Of a DNA stretch of 64,000 bases, positions 1-12,500 are shown piece by piece. The DNA is taken from positions 6,320,734-6,384,733 of the forward strand of contig NC_061806.1 of assembly GCF_021462225.1 (NCBI RefSeq). The letters run 5' to 3'. The DNA comes from Girardinichthys multiradiatus. Taxonomy: Eukaryota; Chordata; Actinopteri; Cyprinodontiformes; Goodeidae. A program made the position numbers and the translations under genes. Positions within the stretch are counted from its first letter, which is position 1. Each line of letters starts with the position of its first letter. A model generated the notes under the pieces. That model saw nothing but the letters and a program-made list of their open reading frames with translations, did no database searches and was not told the DNA's origin.

Positions 1-235
1 TCTCCTCCAAAGAGGAGATTGTTTTAAATGTATTTGGGTGGTAAGAAATAAAAGGGGTTGGAAAAGTCAAACTGCTCAAAATTCATTTGTATTACAAAAA
101 CAAAGGAAAAATATAAAGTTGAAGAAAAACGTATGATTGAAAATTAGGGGTTTAAATACAAAAAAAATCAGCATAATAGCAAATAGATAAATTACAATAG
201 TTACAAGACTGAAGCTAATATCACGATACTGAGGG

Positions 236-345
236 GCGCTGGGGTGACACAGGGGTAAAGGGCACAACCCGTGTATGAGGGCTACAGTTCTCGACACAGC
301 CGTCACGGGTTCGAGTCCCGGCCCATTGATTGCACCCCCCCCCCT
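236..345 (+). repeat. tRNA-derived SINE head, fragment
   Basis: A tRNA-like 5' region with a B box (GGGTTCGAGTCCCGG, 307-321) and a degenerate A box, followed by a C-rich run. It does not fold as a full tRNA and sits in a vars2 intron, so it is read as a SINE rather than a tRNA gene. Nothing else is recognisable in 1-235. Confidence 0.6.
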
Positions 346-444
346 TTGCTGACAGTCAGCTTAAAAAATACAGGGCACTTGTGCCACGAAATAGAAAAAA
401 CTGAGACAAAACAAAACTGTATTTCTTATATCGGAATTTCTCAC

Positions 445-564
445 CTCTATGTCTGAGATTGCAGACTGAAGAGCACAGCTCCAGTTGACCAAATTTTCTG
501 ACCGATAAATAAGATCAGAATCGCACAATGTGACAAAAGCCTCAGTTACAGCTCTGCTAAAACC
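445..564 (-). CDS. vars2: vars2 exon 8 (last exon in window)
   Basis: 120-nt exon between tttcag and gtgaga. It encodes [17 protein letters not shown] and [17 protein letters not shown]. It leads into the editing (CP1) domain, whose exons must lie left of position 1; none is visible in 1-444. Confidence 0.93.
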
Positions 565-3500
565 CTGAAATCAAATAAACATTTAAAAAAAAAATTTAAT
601 TATATAAAAATAAACAGTGAAACATTTGTTTTGTTATGTAGATAATGACACCACACACTATTATAATTAACTGTAGTAAATGAGTTTGCTTCCTACAGAA
701 GCTATAACAACAAAGACCTCTCAGTAACTTGAAACATAACTGATACAATACAAAAAATTCAATGATATGAAATATTTAGAAGTATAAGTCCTCCTGAACA
801 GAAAGCTTTTATCTTCTTTTAAATGGACTTCCAGAACCTCCACACAATTTTTAACAATTCAGATTTAGGAAAGAAACAAGACAACCATCTCCATTACAGC
901 TCATTCTGGGGGATTCCAAAGAATTACCAATTTCTTATTCCCTCTTTTCCCTCCTTGGTTTTGCTTTTAAGGAGGTACGCCTGAAAGACGTTCAAAAGGG
1001 GACATCAGTGGGCCATTTAAAGAATAACCTTGAACAGAAGTCTTAATAGAAGACACATGTTTTATCAAAGGTACTCTTCAACTGTGACAGAATCTAAAAC
1101 AAAAATCCAGAAAAACACATTGTATGATAATTATTTGCATTTTATAACCAGTAAGAATCCTGGCTCTCACAGGCCTGTTAATTCTTCTTTAACAAGCCCT
1201 CCTGTTCTCCACTCATTACCTGTATTAACTGCACATGTTTGAACTCGTTATCTGTGTAAAACACACCTGTCCACACACTCGATACATACATACATACATA
1301 CATACATACATACATACATACATACTCAGTTTTCACAGTGTTTTCCATCTTGGCTTAATCTTTGGATGTATTCACACCAGGAAAGTCCTTAGGTCAAAAG
1401 CGGACTTTATTTTTTTCTTCAATGGCTTTCACATTATACTTTTTGCAAGCTAACTATTAATTGCAAACAAAGCCACGCAGATGACGATCATTGCTCCCAT
1501 GGGACAAAAATGAAGGGGACGGGACAGAGCACAGACCTGAATATGGAGGAAAACAACTGTGGAAATACTGTATGCAGCCCCTCTGTTCTGCATATTTGTG
1601 CCATTATTAGAGCTGCAATATCATTGTGAGGGTCAAAAGCAGCTCATTCAACACTAATTGTGCTACCTTCTATTTATATTTTTGGAACGGCGTTGGCAAA
1701 TGCACGCTACAAGCCGAAGGAGGCAATGTGCACTGTCCTACAACATGCTGGTAGCAGCATTGGTAAGCAATATACAGTTCATAAGGTATGATTTCAGTAC
1801 AGCGTACACCTTTGCTACCAGCTACTGGCTTGTTTAGTCCAAAGAGACATTTGTTTTCTGTAGTTAGGTCGAATCAAGGCTGGTTTGTATTTAGACCATA
1901 GGCAAACTGCTTCAGAGTCCGTTTGGAAGCGGACCGAGACCACCTCAAAAAGTGGGTCTGAACCAGTGGTCCCTTGAGTGTATTCACACATGCACCAAAG
2001 GTCTGGACCAACGGGGGAAATCAACTCTGGTCTGCTTAAAGCAGACCAAAATTGGCTGGTGTTATTACACCCTGAATCTAATTACACAATCTGGTAATCA
2101 ATATGTAACAATTGACTGATGGTGCACTTTCTTTAAGTTGAACTATTAAAAATGTGTAATATTTCATTGGAGCCTTTCTGTCCTGATACAGACAACAGCT
2201 TTGTAATTCATATTGTTTTAAACTTTATCTAGTTTTGTAAACTTGCTGTTTTCATTGTTAATGTTGTATTTCATGCCAAATGTTCACGGGTTCTGCGTGC
2301 AATTTCATTATAGAGATACTTCATATATAATGTTGGAAATATCACTAAAGAGTGTCACACACATGTGCAACAAGGGCATGCAAGTGTGTTTGTTGAATTC
2401 CCATAATCCATTTATTTGTAACCATTTAAGTAACACAAGCCCTTTCTAAACAAACATGTATTTCACTGCAGACATTTTGAAAGCACAGTTTCTTACAAAT
2501 TTTTTGTCCTGGATGCCAGACACTTGTAATTCTACATGCAAACATTTTAAGACACATTAAAGGGTCACATAAGAGGGGAGGAACAGAGGTCAATAAAGGC
2601 TCACTGGATCCATAGTGAAACAGGCTCTGCTCCAGTCCAAAGAAGCACCAAGCCTCCTCAGCTGGTGATAAATCTCCTCCCCTTTCCTGGACATACACGA
2701 AGAGGTCAGATAGAGTGAAGCAAACATTGAGCATACCACTCAACCAAATAGTTTTGAAGAGGTAATGAGAAACAAGACTTACTCATTTTTCCATTTCCAG
2801 ACTTCCTGTAAAAATTCTTCTCTGTTAAAATCTTGTCTGCACTTCCCTGTTTCTCTCAGAAGTCTCCTCTCCACCACTGTCTAATGCACAAAAAACACTA
2901 GAGTGAGAAAAATACTGCAGCATATAACACATCTTTCAAATGTTTCACCAAACATCTTGATGGTCTCTGCTACTTTTTGGAAAATATACTATGGACTGAT
3001 GAGACAAAAACTGGAGTTTTGGAAGTTGTGCGTCCCATTATATCTGGAGTAAAACAAACAAACAGAATTTTAGAAAAAGAACACCATACCCACGGTCTAA
3101 CATAGTGGAGGTAGTATGATGGTTCTGCTTCTGGTTCTTGCCATTAATGATGTAACTATAAATTCTGCTCTCTAGTAGAAATCTTCAAGATGACTGTCAG
3201 CCATCAGATTGTGACCTTAAACCTAAGACCATTTGAGCTAGGCAGCACAATTAATCAAACTTACCTTCAAGTCCAGCTTTGAATGGCAAAAATGAGATTT
3301 GGATTGGCCTCATCAAAGTCCAGACTTAAACTGAGTGAATTGTTGTGATGTGAACTGAAACAATATAGTTTCTGCTCAAAAACCATCCAATGAGATTTAA
3401 AGTCTGCAAAGAAGAGTGGGCCAAAATTTCTCCACAAAGATTTATTCCGAAATATTGCAAATGCTTTATAGCACTTGTTCCAATCAAGAATGGCATAATC

Positions 3501-6500
3501 TGGTATTTAGTTTAGGGGGCAATTACTTTTTCCACACAGAGTCAGGTTGGTTCGGATAGCTGTTTTTAAATTATTATTTGAAAGCTGCTTTTTATGTTTA
3601 TGTAAGTGATCTTTGAATGGTAATAGCATTCGTTTGCTGAAACATTTAGGTGTGTGACACAAAGGCCAAAAACATAGTCATCTGAAAGGAGCAACTACTT
3701 TTTCATTGGACTGTACCTGCAGATGTAACAGTTGCTTTACATGTGTCATTTCTTAATATTTTAAATTACCATGGGACAAAAATAAATAAAGGAGAGAGAA
3801 GAAGACAAAGTTGTCATACCTGAGTTGCAATACCTGCATGGTCACATCCAGGGACCCACAGAACTCTGTAACCCTGCATCCTTCTCCTAGCAAATTACAA
3901 AATTATGAATGACTTTATCAGTAAAAAAGTATTTCAAAAATATTTTTGAGTCAATGTTTCGCAATTGATTCTTCATGTAGCATATTTTTGACTGTTACCA
4001 TCGAACCAGAGCGTCCTGTACAGCTACAGTCAAAGCATGGCCCAGATGCAGAGTGCCAGTCACGTTTGGTGGAGGAATGCATAGAGAAAACGTCTGATCC
4101 ACACTATGAGACAACCTCTCCTGAACAAGTTAGATACAGCATAGATAGCAAACAAAATTAATAAAAGTATTACCAAGTGGAAATGCAAAAGTGCATTATC
4201 ATACTGAATCTAGAAATGTATCACATGTTAATGCCAAGGTGCAAATCAGTTGGCTCAGTGATAGAGTGGCCATTTCCCATGTGTTACTTCTATTAGACTA
4301 AATATGTATTTGGTATTGTCAATTTGATATTGTTGAATACTGTGATGATGTTATCATTTACCATAAATTCAGAGCATTCCCACTCTTCTCTGTCACCTCC
4401 CATCTGTCAATAAGCTTCAACCAATTATTTTAAATATTGAGCAACATCATCTGTGTAAGCTGGGAGCAATTACTGTAGTGAGACTTCATTTAACAGTCTA
4501 AATATATATTTGCTATGCACTTCTTAGTCTCTGGTGTTGTTTAAGTTGAATTCCATTCATCACATTGGAATTGATCAGCAGAATGCCAAAGAAACAAGTA
4601 AGGTTGAACTAAACTACAGCAATATCCTCTAAGCAACCTTTTAGTGCAAGGGAACTACAGGTCCTTCTCAAAATATTAGCATATTGTGATTAAGTTAATT
4701 ATTTTCCATAATGTCATGATGAAAATTTAACATTCATATATTTTAGATTCATTGCACACTAACTGAAATATTTCAGGTCTTTTATTGTCTTAATACGGAT
4801 GATTTTGGCATACAGCTCATGAAAACCCAAAATTCCTATCTCATAAAAATAGCATATTTCATCCGACCAATAAAAGAAAAGTGTTTTTAATACAAAAAAC
4901 GTCAACCTTCAAATAATCATGTACATTTATGCACTCAGTACTTGGTCGGGAATCCTTTTGCAGAAATGACTGCTTCAATACGGCGTGGCATGGAGGCAAT
5001 CAGCCTGTGGCACTGCTGAGGTCTTATGGAGGTCCAGGATGCTTCGATAGCGGCCTTTAGCTCATCCAGAGTGTTGGGTCTTGAGTCTCTCAATGTTCTC
5101 TTCACAATATCCCACAGATTCTCTATGGGGTTCAGGTCAGGAGAGTTGGCAGGCCAGTTGAGCACAGTGATACCATGGTCAGTAAACCATTTACCAGTGG
5201 TTGTGGCACTGTGAGCAGGTGCCAGGTCGTGCTGAAAAATGAAATCTTCATCTCCATAAAGCTTTTCAGCAGATGGAAGCATGAAGTGCTCCAAAATCTC
5301 CTGATAGCTAGCTGCATTGACCCTGCCCTTGATAAAACACAGTGGACCAACACCAGCAGCTGACACGGCACCCCAGACCATCACTGACTGTGGGTACTTG
5401 ACACTGGACTTCTGGCATTTTGGCATTTCTTTCTCCCCAGTCTTCCTCCAGACTCTGACACCTTGATTTCCGAATGACATGCAGAATTTGCTTTCATCCG
5501 AAAAAAGTACTTTGGACCACTGAGCAACAGTTCAGTGCTGCTTCTCTGTAGCCCAGGTCAAGCGTTTCTGCCGCTGTTTCTGGTTCAAAAGTGGCTTGAC
5601 CTGGGGAATGCTGCACCTGTAGCCCATTTCCTGCACACGCCTGTGCACGGTAGCTCTGGATGTTTCTACTCCAGACTCAGTCCACTGCTTCCGCAGGTCC
5701 CCAAAGATCTGGAATCGGCCCTTCTCCACAATCTTCCTCAGGGTCCGGTCACCTCTTCTCGTTGTGCAGCGTTTTCTGCCACAATTTTTCCTTCCCACAG
5801 ACTTCCCACTGAGGTGCCTTGATACAGCACTCTGGGAACAGCCTATTCGTTCAGAAATTTCTTTCTGTGTCTTACCCTCTTGCTTGAGGGTGTCAATAGT
5901 GGCCTTCTGGACAGCAGTCAGGTCGGCAGTCTTACCCATGATTGGGGTTTTGAGTGATGAACCAGGCTGGGAGTTTTAAAGGCCTCAGGAATCTTTTGCA
6001 GGTGTTTAGAGTTAACTCGTTGATTCAGATGATTAGGTTCATAGCTCGTTTAGAGACCCTTTTAATGATATGCTAATTTTGTGAGATAGGAATTTTGGGT
6101 TTTCATGAGCTGTATGCCAAAATAATCCGTATTAATACAATAAAAGACCAGAAATATTTCTGTTAGTGTGCAATGAATCTAAAAAATATGAATGTTAAAT
6201 TTTCATCATAACATTATGGAAAATAATGAACTTTATCACAATATGCTAATATTTTGAGAAGGACCTGTACAAGAATCTGAAGATGAATACTGCTGCCTTT
6301 TTTTTTTTTTTTTTTACAGTAGAAAACTTTGTTGTCATTCCATACTGATTTCTTCTTTAACTGTCCGGCCATGAATTTGGAAGGAAGATCAGATTGTTAA
6401 AAAAGATCATAGTTTCATTTGTGTACTTATTGGTGTACTCTTCAGCAATAGAACTATGATAGTTAAATAAAGCATCGCCTATCAGAATACATTTGTACTA

Positions 6501-9500
6501 TAATTATGAACTATTTGAATTTAGCTTTTTTTCAAAGTAACATTAGCATGGCATACACAGTTTAAAAAAATGCAACAATTTGCATTTTGCACTGCTGGAT
6601 CTTAAGAAGGTTCTAAGCATAGCTTCACAATCCTAAAAGAAATGGGAGCAAGAGCAAAATAACATTGAGCAGACAATTTATTGACAACTGCATTTGAACT
6701 CAAACATGCTTTTATAAGCAAATGTTAAAGACCACAGCCTTCAAAAGCCAGAATCTGCACAAATATTTGGATCCCATGACATTTTCAAGTATTCACACTG
6801 TTTGGATAGCATAAGCTTGAAAACTCACTTTTTTTAAATGCGGTAGGATTGTTGAGCTGTATAAGCAAAACCTCTCACAACGTGGCATTGCTACTCAGGT
6901 TGGATGCAGTAAGACTTATTTAGAATTTCTTATAAGATCCTGAGAGTTATGGAACAAAAAGTCTAGTGGTAGACCCAAACAGCGTCAAACAGCAGATAGC
7001 TATGTGGCGATGTTGCATTGGGCATCTCTCATGACTGAAAGCTCTCGCCTGTGTGGTAACAACTGGGTTTTTCAACAGAACACCGCAGTTCATAATGGCC
7101 ACCTGACAAAGCACTTCTTCTTGGAGAATAACGTCACTCTTTTGGACCATCCTGCATGTTCCCCTGAATCTCATTAAATGGCAAGGGAAGTTTACACTAC
7201 ATGGACATCAGTTCCAGACAGTGCATGCCCTTCGTTAAGTTCTAAATAGAGCATTGTGAAGTTCTAATTAGAACCTTCTTAAGATCCAATACTGCAAAAA
7301 GCAAATTCTTGAAATTTTTTAATTGGTCATATTTAGATCAGAAGTTAATATGAAATGAACTCTTTCATGATCCTTTGGTGGTTGGGTTTCAGTTTTCATT
7401 AGTAATGGTGTTTTTATAATTTTTGAATTCTTTATTTTTGTTAGAAATGTCTTGCCATATGAGTTAATTCCTTTGTGTTTAGTTTCTTGCTGCTTTCTTG
7501 TGGTCTGTTCTTTGTGTACTTTATTCTCTTCGATCAGAATGTTAGTCTTTTATTCCCTTGGTTCGTGGCTCCTCTCTGCCTAGTGCCTCTGATTAAGATC
7601 ACCTGGCTACAACGTCATTTTCCACTCTTCCCTCAGTATAAGCGCTCCAGTTTTTACTGGTTCCTCGAATCACTCTGCCAGTGCTCGATGTCCGGTTTTC
7701 CTCGTTCAAGTTCTATAAATTTTCTGTTTCCATTTACAAAGGGCAAATTTATGTCTGCATTTTGGTCCTAGTCTTAACCCACAAAACATTACACTTGATA
7801 TTGGTTTTTTTTATTTTTGAATTTAAGATTTGACTTTTGTAAATCTTCTTAACCTTAAAACTATGCCCTTCTTTTTTTCTTAACATCTACTCAGCAATGG
7901 CCTTGTAACATAAATTTATACCTACCGATCTGTGTATCGGTGTATGAATGTGTGAGCGTTAGTGAGTGCGATTGGGTGAATGTGGCTCTAGTGTAAAGTG
8001 CTTTGAGTGGTCTGTATGACTGGAAAAGCGCTATATAAGTTCAGTCCATTTACACACACGATGCAGATTTGTCGGCTCAACATCCATGATGCAAATCTCC
8101 TGTTCCACATCCCAAAGATGCTCTATTGGATTGAGATCTGGTGACTGTGGAGTGAACTCACTGTCATGTTCAAGAAACCAGTCTGAGATGACTCGTGCTT
8201 TATGACATGGTGCGTTAGCCTGCTGGATGTGACCATCAGAAGATGGGTACACTGTGGTCATAAAGGGATGGACATGGTCAGCAACAATACTCAGGTAGGC
8301 TGTGGCATTGACACGATGCCCAATTGGTACTAAGGTGCCCAAAGTGTGCCAAGAAAAGATCCCCCACACCATTACACCACCACCACCAGCCTGAACCATT
8401 GATACAAGGCAGGATGGATCCATGCTTTCATGTTGTAGACACCATATTTTGACCCTACCATCCAAATGTCGCAGCAGAACTCAAGACTCATCAGACCAGG
8501 CAATGTTTTTCCAATCTTCTATTGTCCAATTTTGGTAAGCCTGTGCAAATTGTAGCCTCAGTTTCCTGTTCCTAGCTGACAGGAGTGGCACCCGGTGTGG
8601 TCTTCTGCTGCTGTAGCCCATCCGCCTCAAGGTTCAACGTGTTGTGCATTCAGAGATGCTCTTCTGCATGCCTTGGTTGTAACAAGTGGTTATTTGAGTT
8701 ACTGTTGCCTTTCTATCAGCTCGAACCAGTCCGTCCATTCTCCTCTGACCTCTGGCATCAACAAGGCATTTGCGCCCTCATAACTTTCTCTTTTTCTGAC
8801 AATTCTCTGTAAACCCTAGAGATGGTAGTGTGTGAAAATCCCAGCAGATCAGCAGTTTCTGAAATACTCAGACCAGCCCGTCTGGCACAAACCACCATGC
8901 TATGTTCAAAGTCACTTAAACCACCTTTCTTCGCCATTCTGATGCTCTGTTTGAACTGCAGCAGATCGTCTTGATGATGTCTACATGCCTAAATGCATGG
9001 AATTGCTGCCATGTTATTGGCTGATTAGAAATTTGCATTAACGAGCAGTTGGACAGGTGTACCTAATAAAGTGGCTGGTGAGTGTAGATTGCATACAACT
9101 CTGATACAACTGGTTGCATCCAGTTAAGCTTACATAACAGTTTGTGACTCCACATGTACACTGCTCACAAAAAAATAGGGAAATAATAATTTTAAACTTT
9201 ATTTTATAATGCATTTTTCATTCCAAGAGATCTAAGAGTGCTACAATTAAAGCACAAGAATAAAACACTAGAGTAAAATAGATATTTAGCAGTTAAACGT
9301 TTTCCTAAACAGGACTGTATTATGTCCTAATTTAAAAGAATCCTGACTCTGCACATCTTTCAGTGATGGATGGAGGCTATTCCTGTTATATAATGCTGAT
9401 TTGGGGTTGGACCAAGGTGCAGAGCAGAGCGAGGGAGCCACATGGTGAGTAGAAGAGTTGTTTAATAATAAAAAATAACCAACAAGAGGCTTACAAAAGA

Positions 9501-12500
9501 AAAGGACACAGGACATGGGCAGGAAGGATTTGCACGGTAGTTTTCAGGGTAGACATCAGGAGGAACCAGTGGCAAACAATGAAAACTAAAAAGTTAGACC
9601 AAAGAAGGCTAATCAGGGAGAGAATCAGGAGCAGATGGTGAAAGGGAGCCTAAAGAATACTCAGGAAGAGTGACTAATAAACACAAATGAGCAGGGAGGT
9701 AACAGAAAAACATTAAATTAACTGGAGCAAGTAAACAATGAGACTAACTAAAGAACATTAACAAGGGGGAACCAGATCTATAAGGAAAATATTCATTTGT
9801 ACATCAAATCAGGGAAGCAACAAACACCTGAACAACAGCATGAATCTAACAAACCTGAATGAACTAAAGCAAGTGAAAAACATGGCAGTGCTACGAAGTT
9901 ACACAGAACTCAAACCCAAAACCTAACATGGGAAGATTATGACAATTCCAGAGCCGGTGCAGCAGATCAAAAGACTCTGTCCCCCATGGTTCTGAGCCTG
10001 GTAGAGGGGACCTGGAGAAGCTGGGGGCTGAACGACCTGTGGAGGTTTTGGAGTGGAATAAGTTTCTTGTAGATAAGATGGACCAGGGTCGCTGATGCAT
10101 TTATGGGTAAGCAGAAAAGTTTTATATTGGATATAATGGGACTAGGAGCCAGTGGGTGGAATATAGGATGGGTGTGATATGCTCGTGCTTCAACAAAGCC
10201 ATTGGAATGGGGTCTAAGATGCATGATGAAACTTTTATTGCCTGCAGGATTTCCTCAATGTGGTTTCACCTCAGCAAACATTAGGAAAAATGTCCCAGAG
10301 GCCCAGAAGAAGGATCCAAGACAGGGGGAGACACAGAAGAGAAACCTGTTAGGGAAGAGTGGATCTTGCTCAACAACCGAGGAGCAATGCAATTGTCTTA
10401 TTAGCTTTTTCAGTGCAAAGACGATTGCATTGCTCCTCGGTTGTTGTATTGGTAGGAGGCTCCTGTGGCTTCAACAGAGTTTATTGTTGAAAATGTCAGG
10501 AGTTCTTGGGGTATCAAGCATTTTTATTAATAATGTGGGAATAGAATTTAGAGCGCACATCCTTCAGCAGTTTGGCATAAGCCTTCTGATCATCACGGAA
10601 TGCAAACTTGTGCACTGTGAGTCCAGGCTGTCTATAACCACATTCTAGGACTAGGCTGGCTGTTTTCATCTGGTGCAGCTGTTTAGTGAACCAGGGTGCA
10701 GAACGTTCAAATGTACCTCATTTGGCTGATAGGGGCATGGAGGTCAAAAATTAGTGCTCAGGGAGGAGTTACAGTGCATCACTTGATTATTCGCTGTTGC
10801 AGGAATGGGACGTCAGTGGTCAAGGTGGTAAGGTCTGTGTCACCAGTTGCGGAAAGATATTTGCCGCTTCTGTCTCACAGCAGGTAGCAAAAATGTGAAG
10901 CCTATCGAACCCACCAAATGGTCAGAAACACCAAGATCAAAAACTTTGTAGTTGTTGAGGGAGCCTTTGTTTTTGATGACCAGGTTTAATATGTGGCCCC
11001 TAGTGTGTGTGTTGGTAAGTTCACAAATTGTTGGAGACCAAGACAGTTCCATCATCAACAATGACAATGTTAGTTGATATGGAGCAAGATGCAGTGAGCA
11101 ATTCATGTATTTCTGGGAGAAATGAAGGGTGTGGTTTGAGATGGCGGTGTAAAAGAGGCACTGACACGGGATGAGGAGGTTTGGATTTGGAGGTAAAACT
11201 GGGCAGTGGGACTAGGTTCTCAAAGTATCAGTAATCGTTTGGACACACTTTATTGAGCACAAAATTTCCCCGTCTTGTGCCAGGTTTTGATCAGGCAAAT
11301 AATGTCCAGTGCTTTGTCCAAGATAAGATCATAAATAAGAATAGATTTATTAGTGAGGGACTGCACGTTAAATTGTTCCAGAGTAGTGGTGGATGAGGCT
11401 GGTAAAGGGGTCCTCTGTGAGCTCCACAGTACACTGTGGTTCACTCTCTGCAATCCTCCTGCTTACCACTTGAGGCTCTCAAAGAAAAGTGGCAGGACGG
11501 AAGGTGGGTTTAACATATTACAACTCTATGGATGTATCGTGGCCGGCGCAATATACCGGATTGCCTGATAGTTGCAATTGATGGAGGGGCAACATGTCTA
11601 TTTAGGCTCCGTATAGGCGCAATATACAGGGGTTGGACAATGAAACTGAAACACCTGTCATTTTAGTGTGGGAGGTTTCATGGCTAAATTGGACCAGCCT
11701 GGTAACCAGTCTTCATTGATTGCACATTGCACCAGTAAGAGCAGAGTGTGAAGGTTCAATTAGCAGGGTAAGAGCACAGTTTTGCTCAAAATATTGAAAT
11801 GCACACAACATTATGGGTGACGTACCAGAGTTCAAAACAGGACAAATTGTTGGTGCACGTCTTGTTGGTGCATCTGTGACCAAGACAGCAAGTCTTTGTG
11901 ATGTATCAAGAGCCACGGTATCCAGGGTAATGTCATCATACCACCAAAAAGGACGAACCACATCTAACAGGATTAACTGTGGACGCAAGAGGAAGCTGTC
12001 TGAAAGGGATGTTCGGGTGCTAACCCGGATTGTATCCAAAAAACATAAAACCACGGGTGCCCAAATCACGGCAGAATTAAATGTGCACCTCAACTCTCCT
12101 GTTTACACCAGAACTGTCCGTCGGGAGCTCCACTGGGTCAATATACACGGAGTCAGGAAACGTTTTCCTCCACCAGTATCACGTAGTGACCTGGCCACTA
12201 TCCTGCAAGAATGGCTTAAAATCCCTCTGACCACTGTGCAGGACTTGTATATGTCATTCCCAAGACGAATTGACGCTGTATTGGCCGCAAAAGGAGGCCC
12301 TACACCATACTAATAAATTATTGTGGTCTAAAACCAGGTGTTTCAGTTGCCTGGTATGCCGTATGTGTCAGCGTTAGCCACGGGAACTAAGTGTGGCTAG
12401 GCATTTAGAAAGATGATTCATGTCAGTAAGAACATCAGTTGTCAGGACATCCAGGTCAGCTACTCCAGGCTTCCACACAGGCTCATGACAGCAGAACAGG

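Larger units (their letters stand above)
565..2604 (-). other. vars2: vars2 intron 7
   Basis: About 2.0 kb of AT-rich intron with no coding segment. It contains a CATA microsatellite and a probable non-autonomous transposon (both listed separately). The remainder shows no recognisable feature. Confidence 0.75.

Noticed and set aside
236..345. A tRNA gene
   Set aside because: Only the B box is good; the acceptor stem and A box do not fit, and the 3' side continues as a repeat, so it is a SINE.
445..4120. Assignment to cytosolic vars1 instead of vars2
   Set aside because: [17 protein letters not shown] and the basic presequence fit VARS2, and no N-terminal GST-like domain precedes the core.
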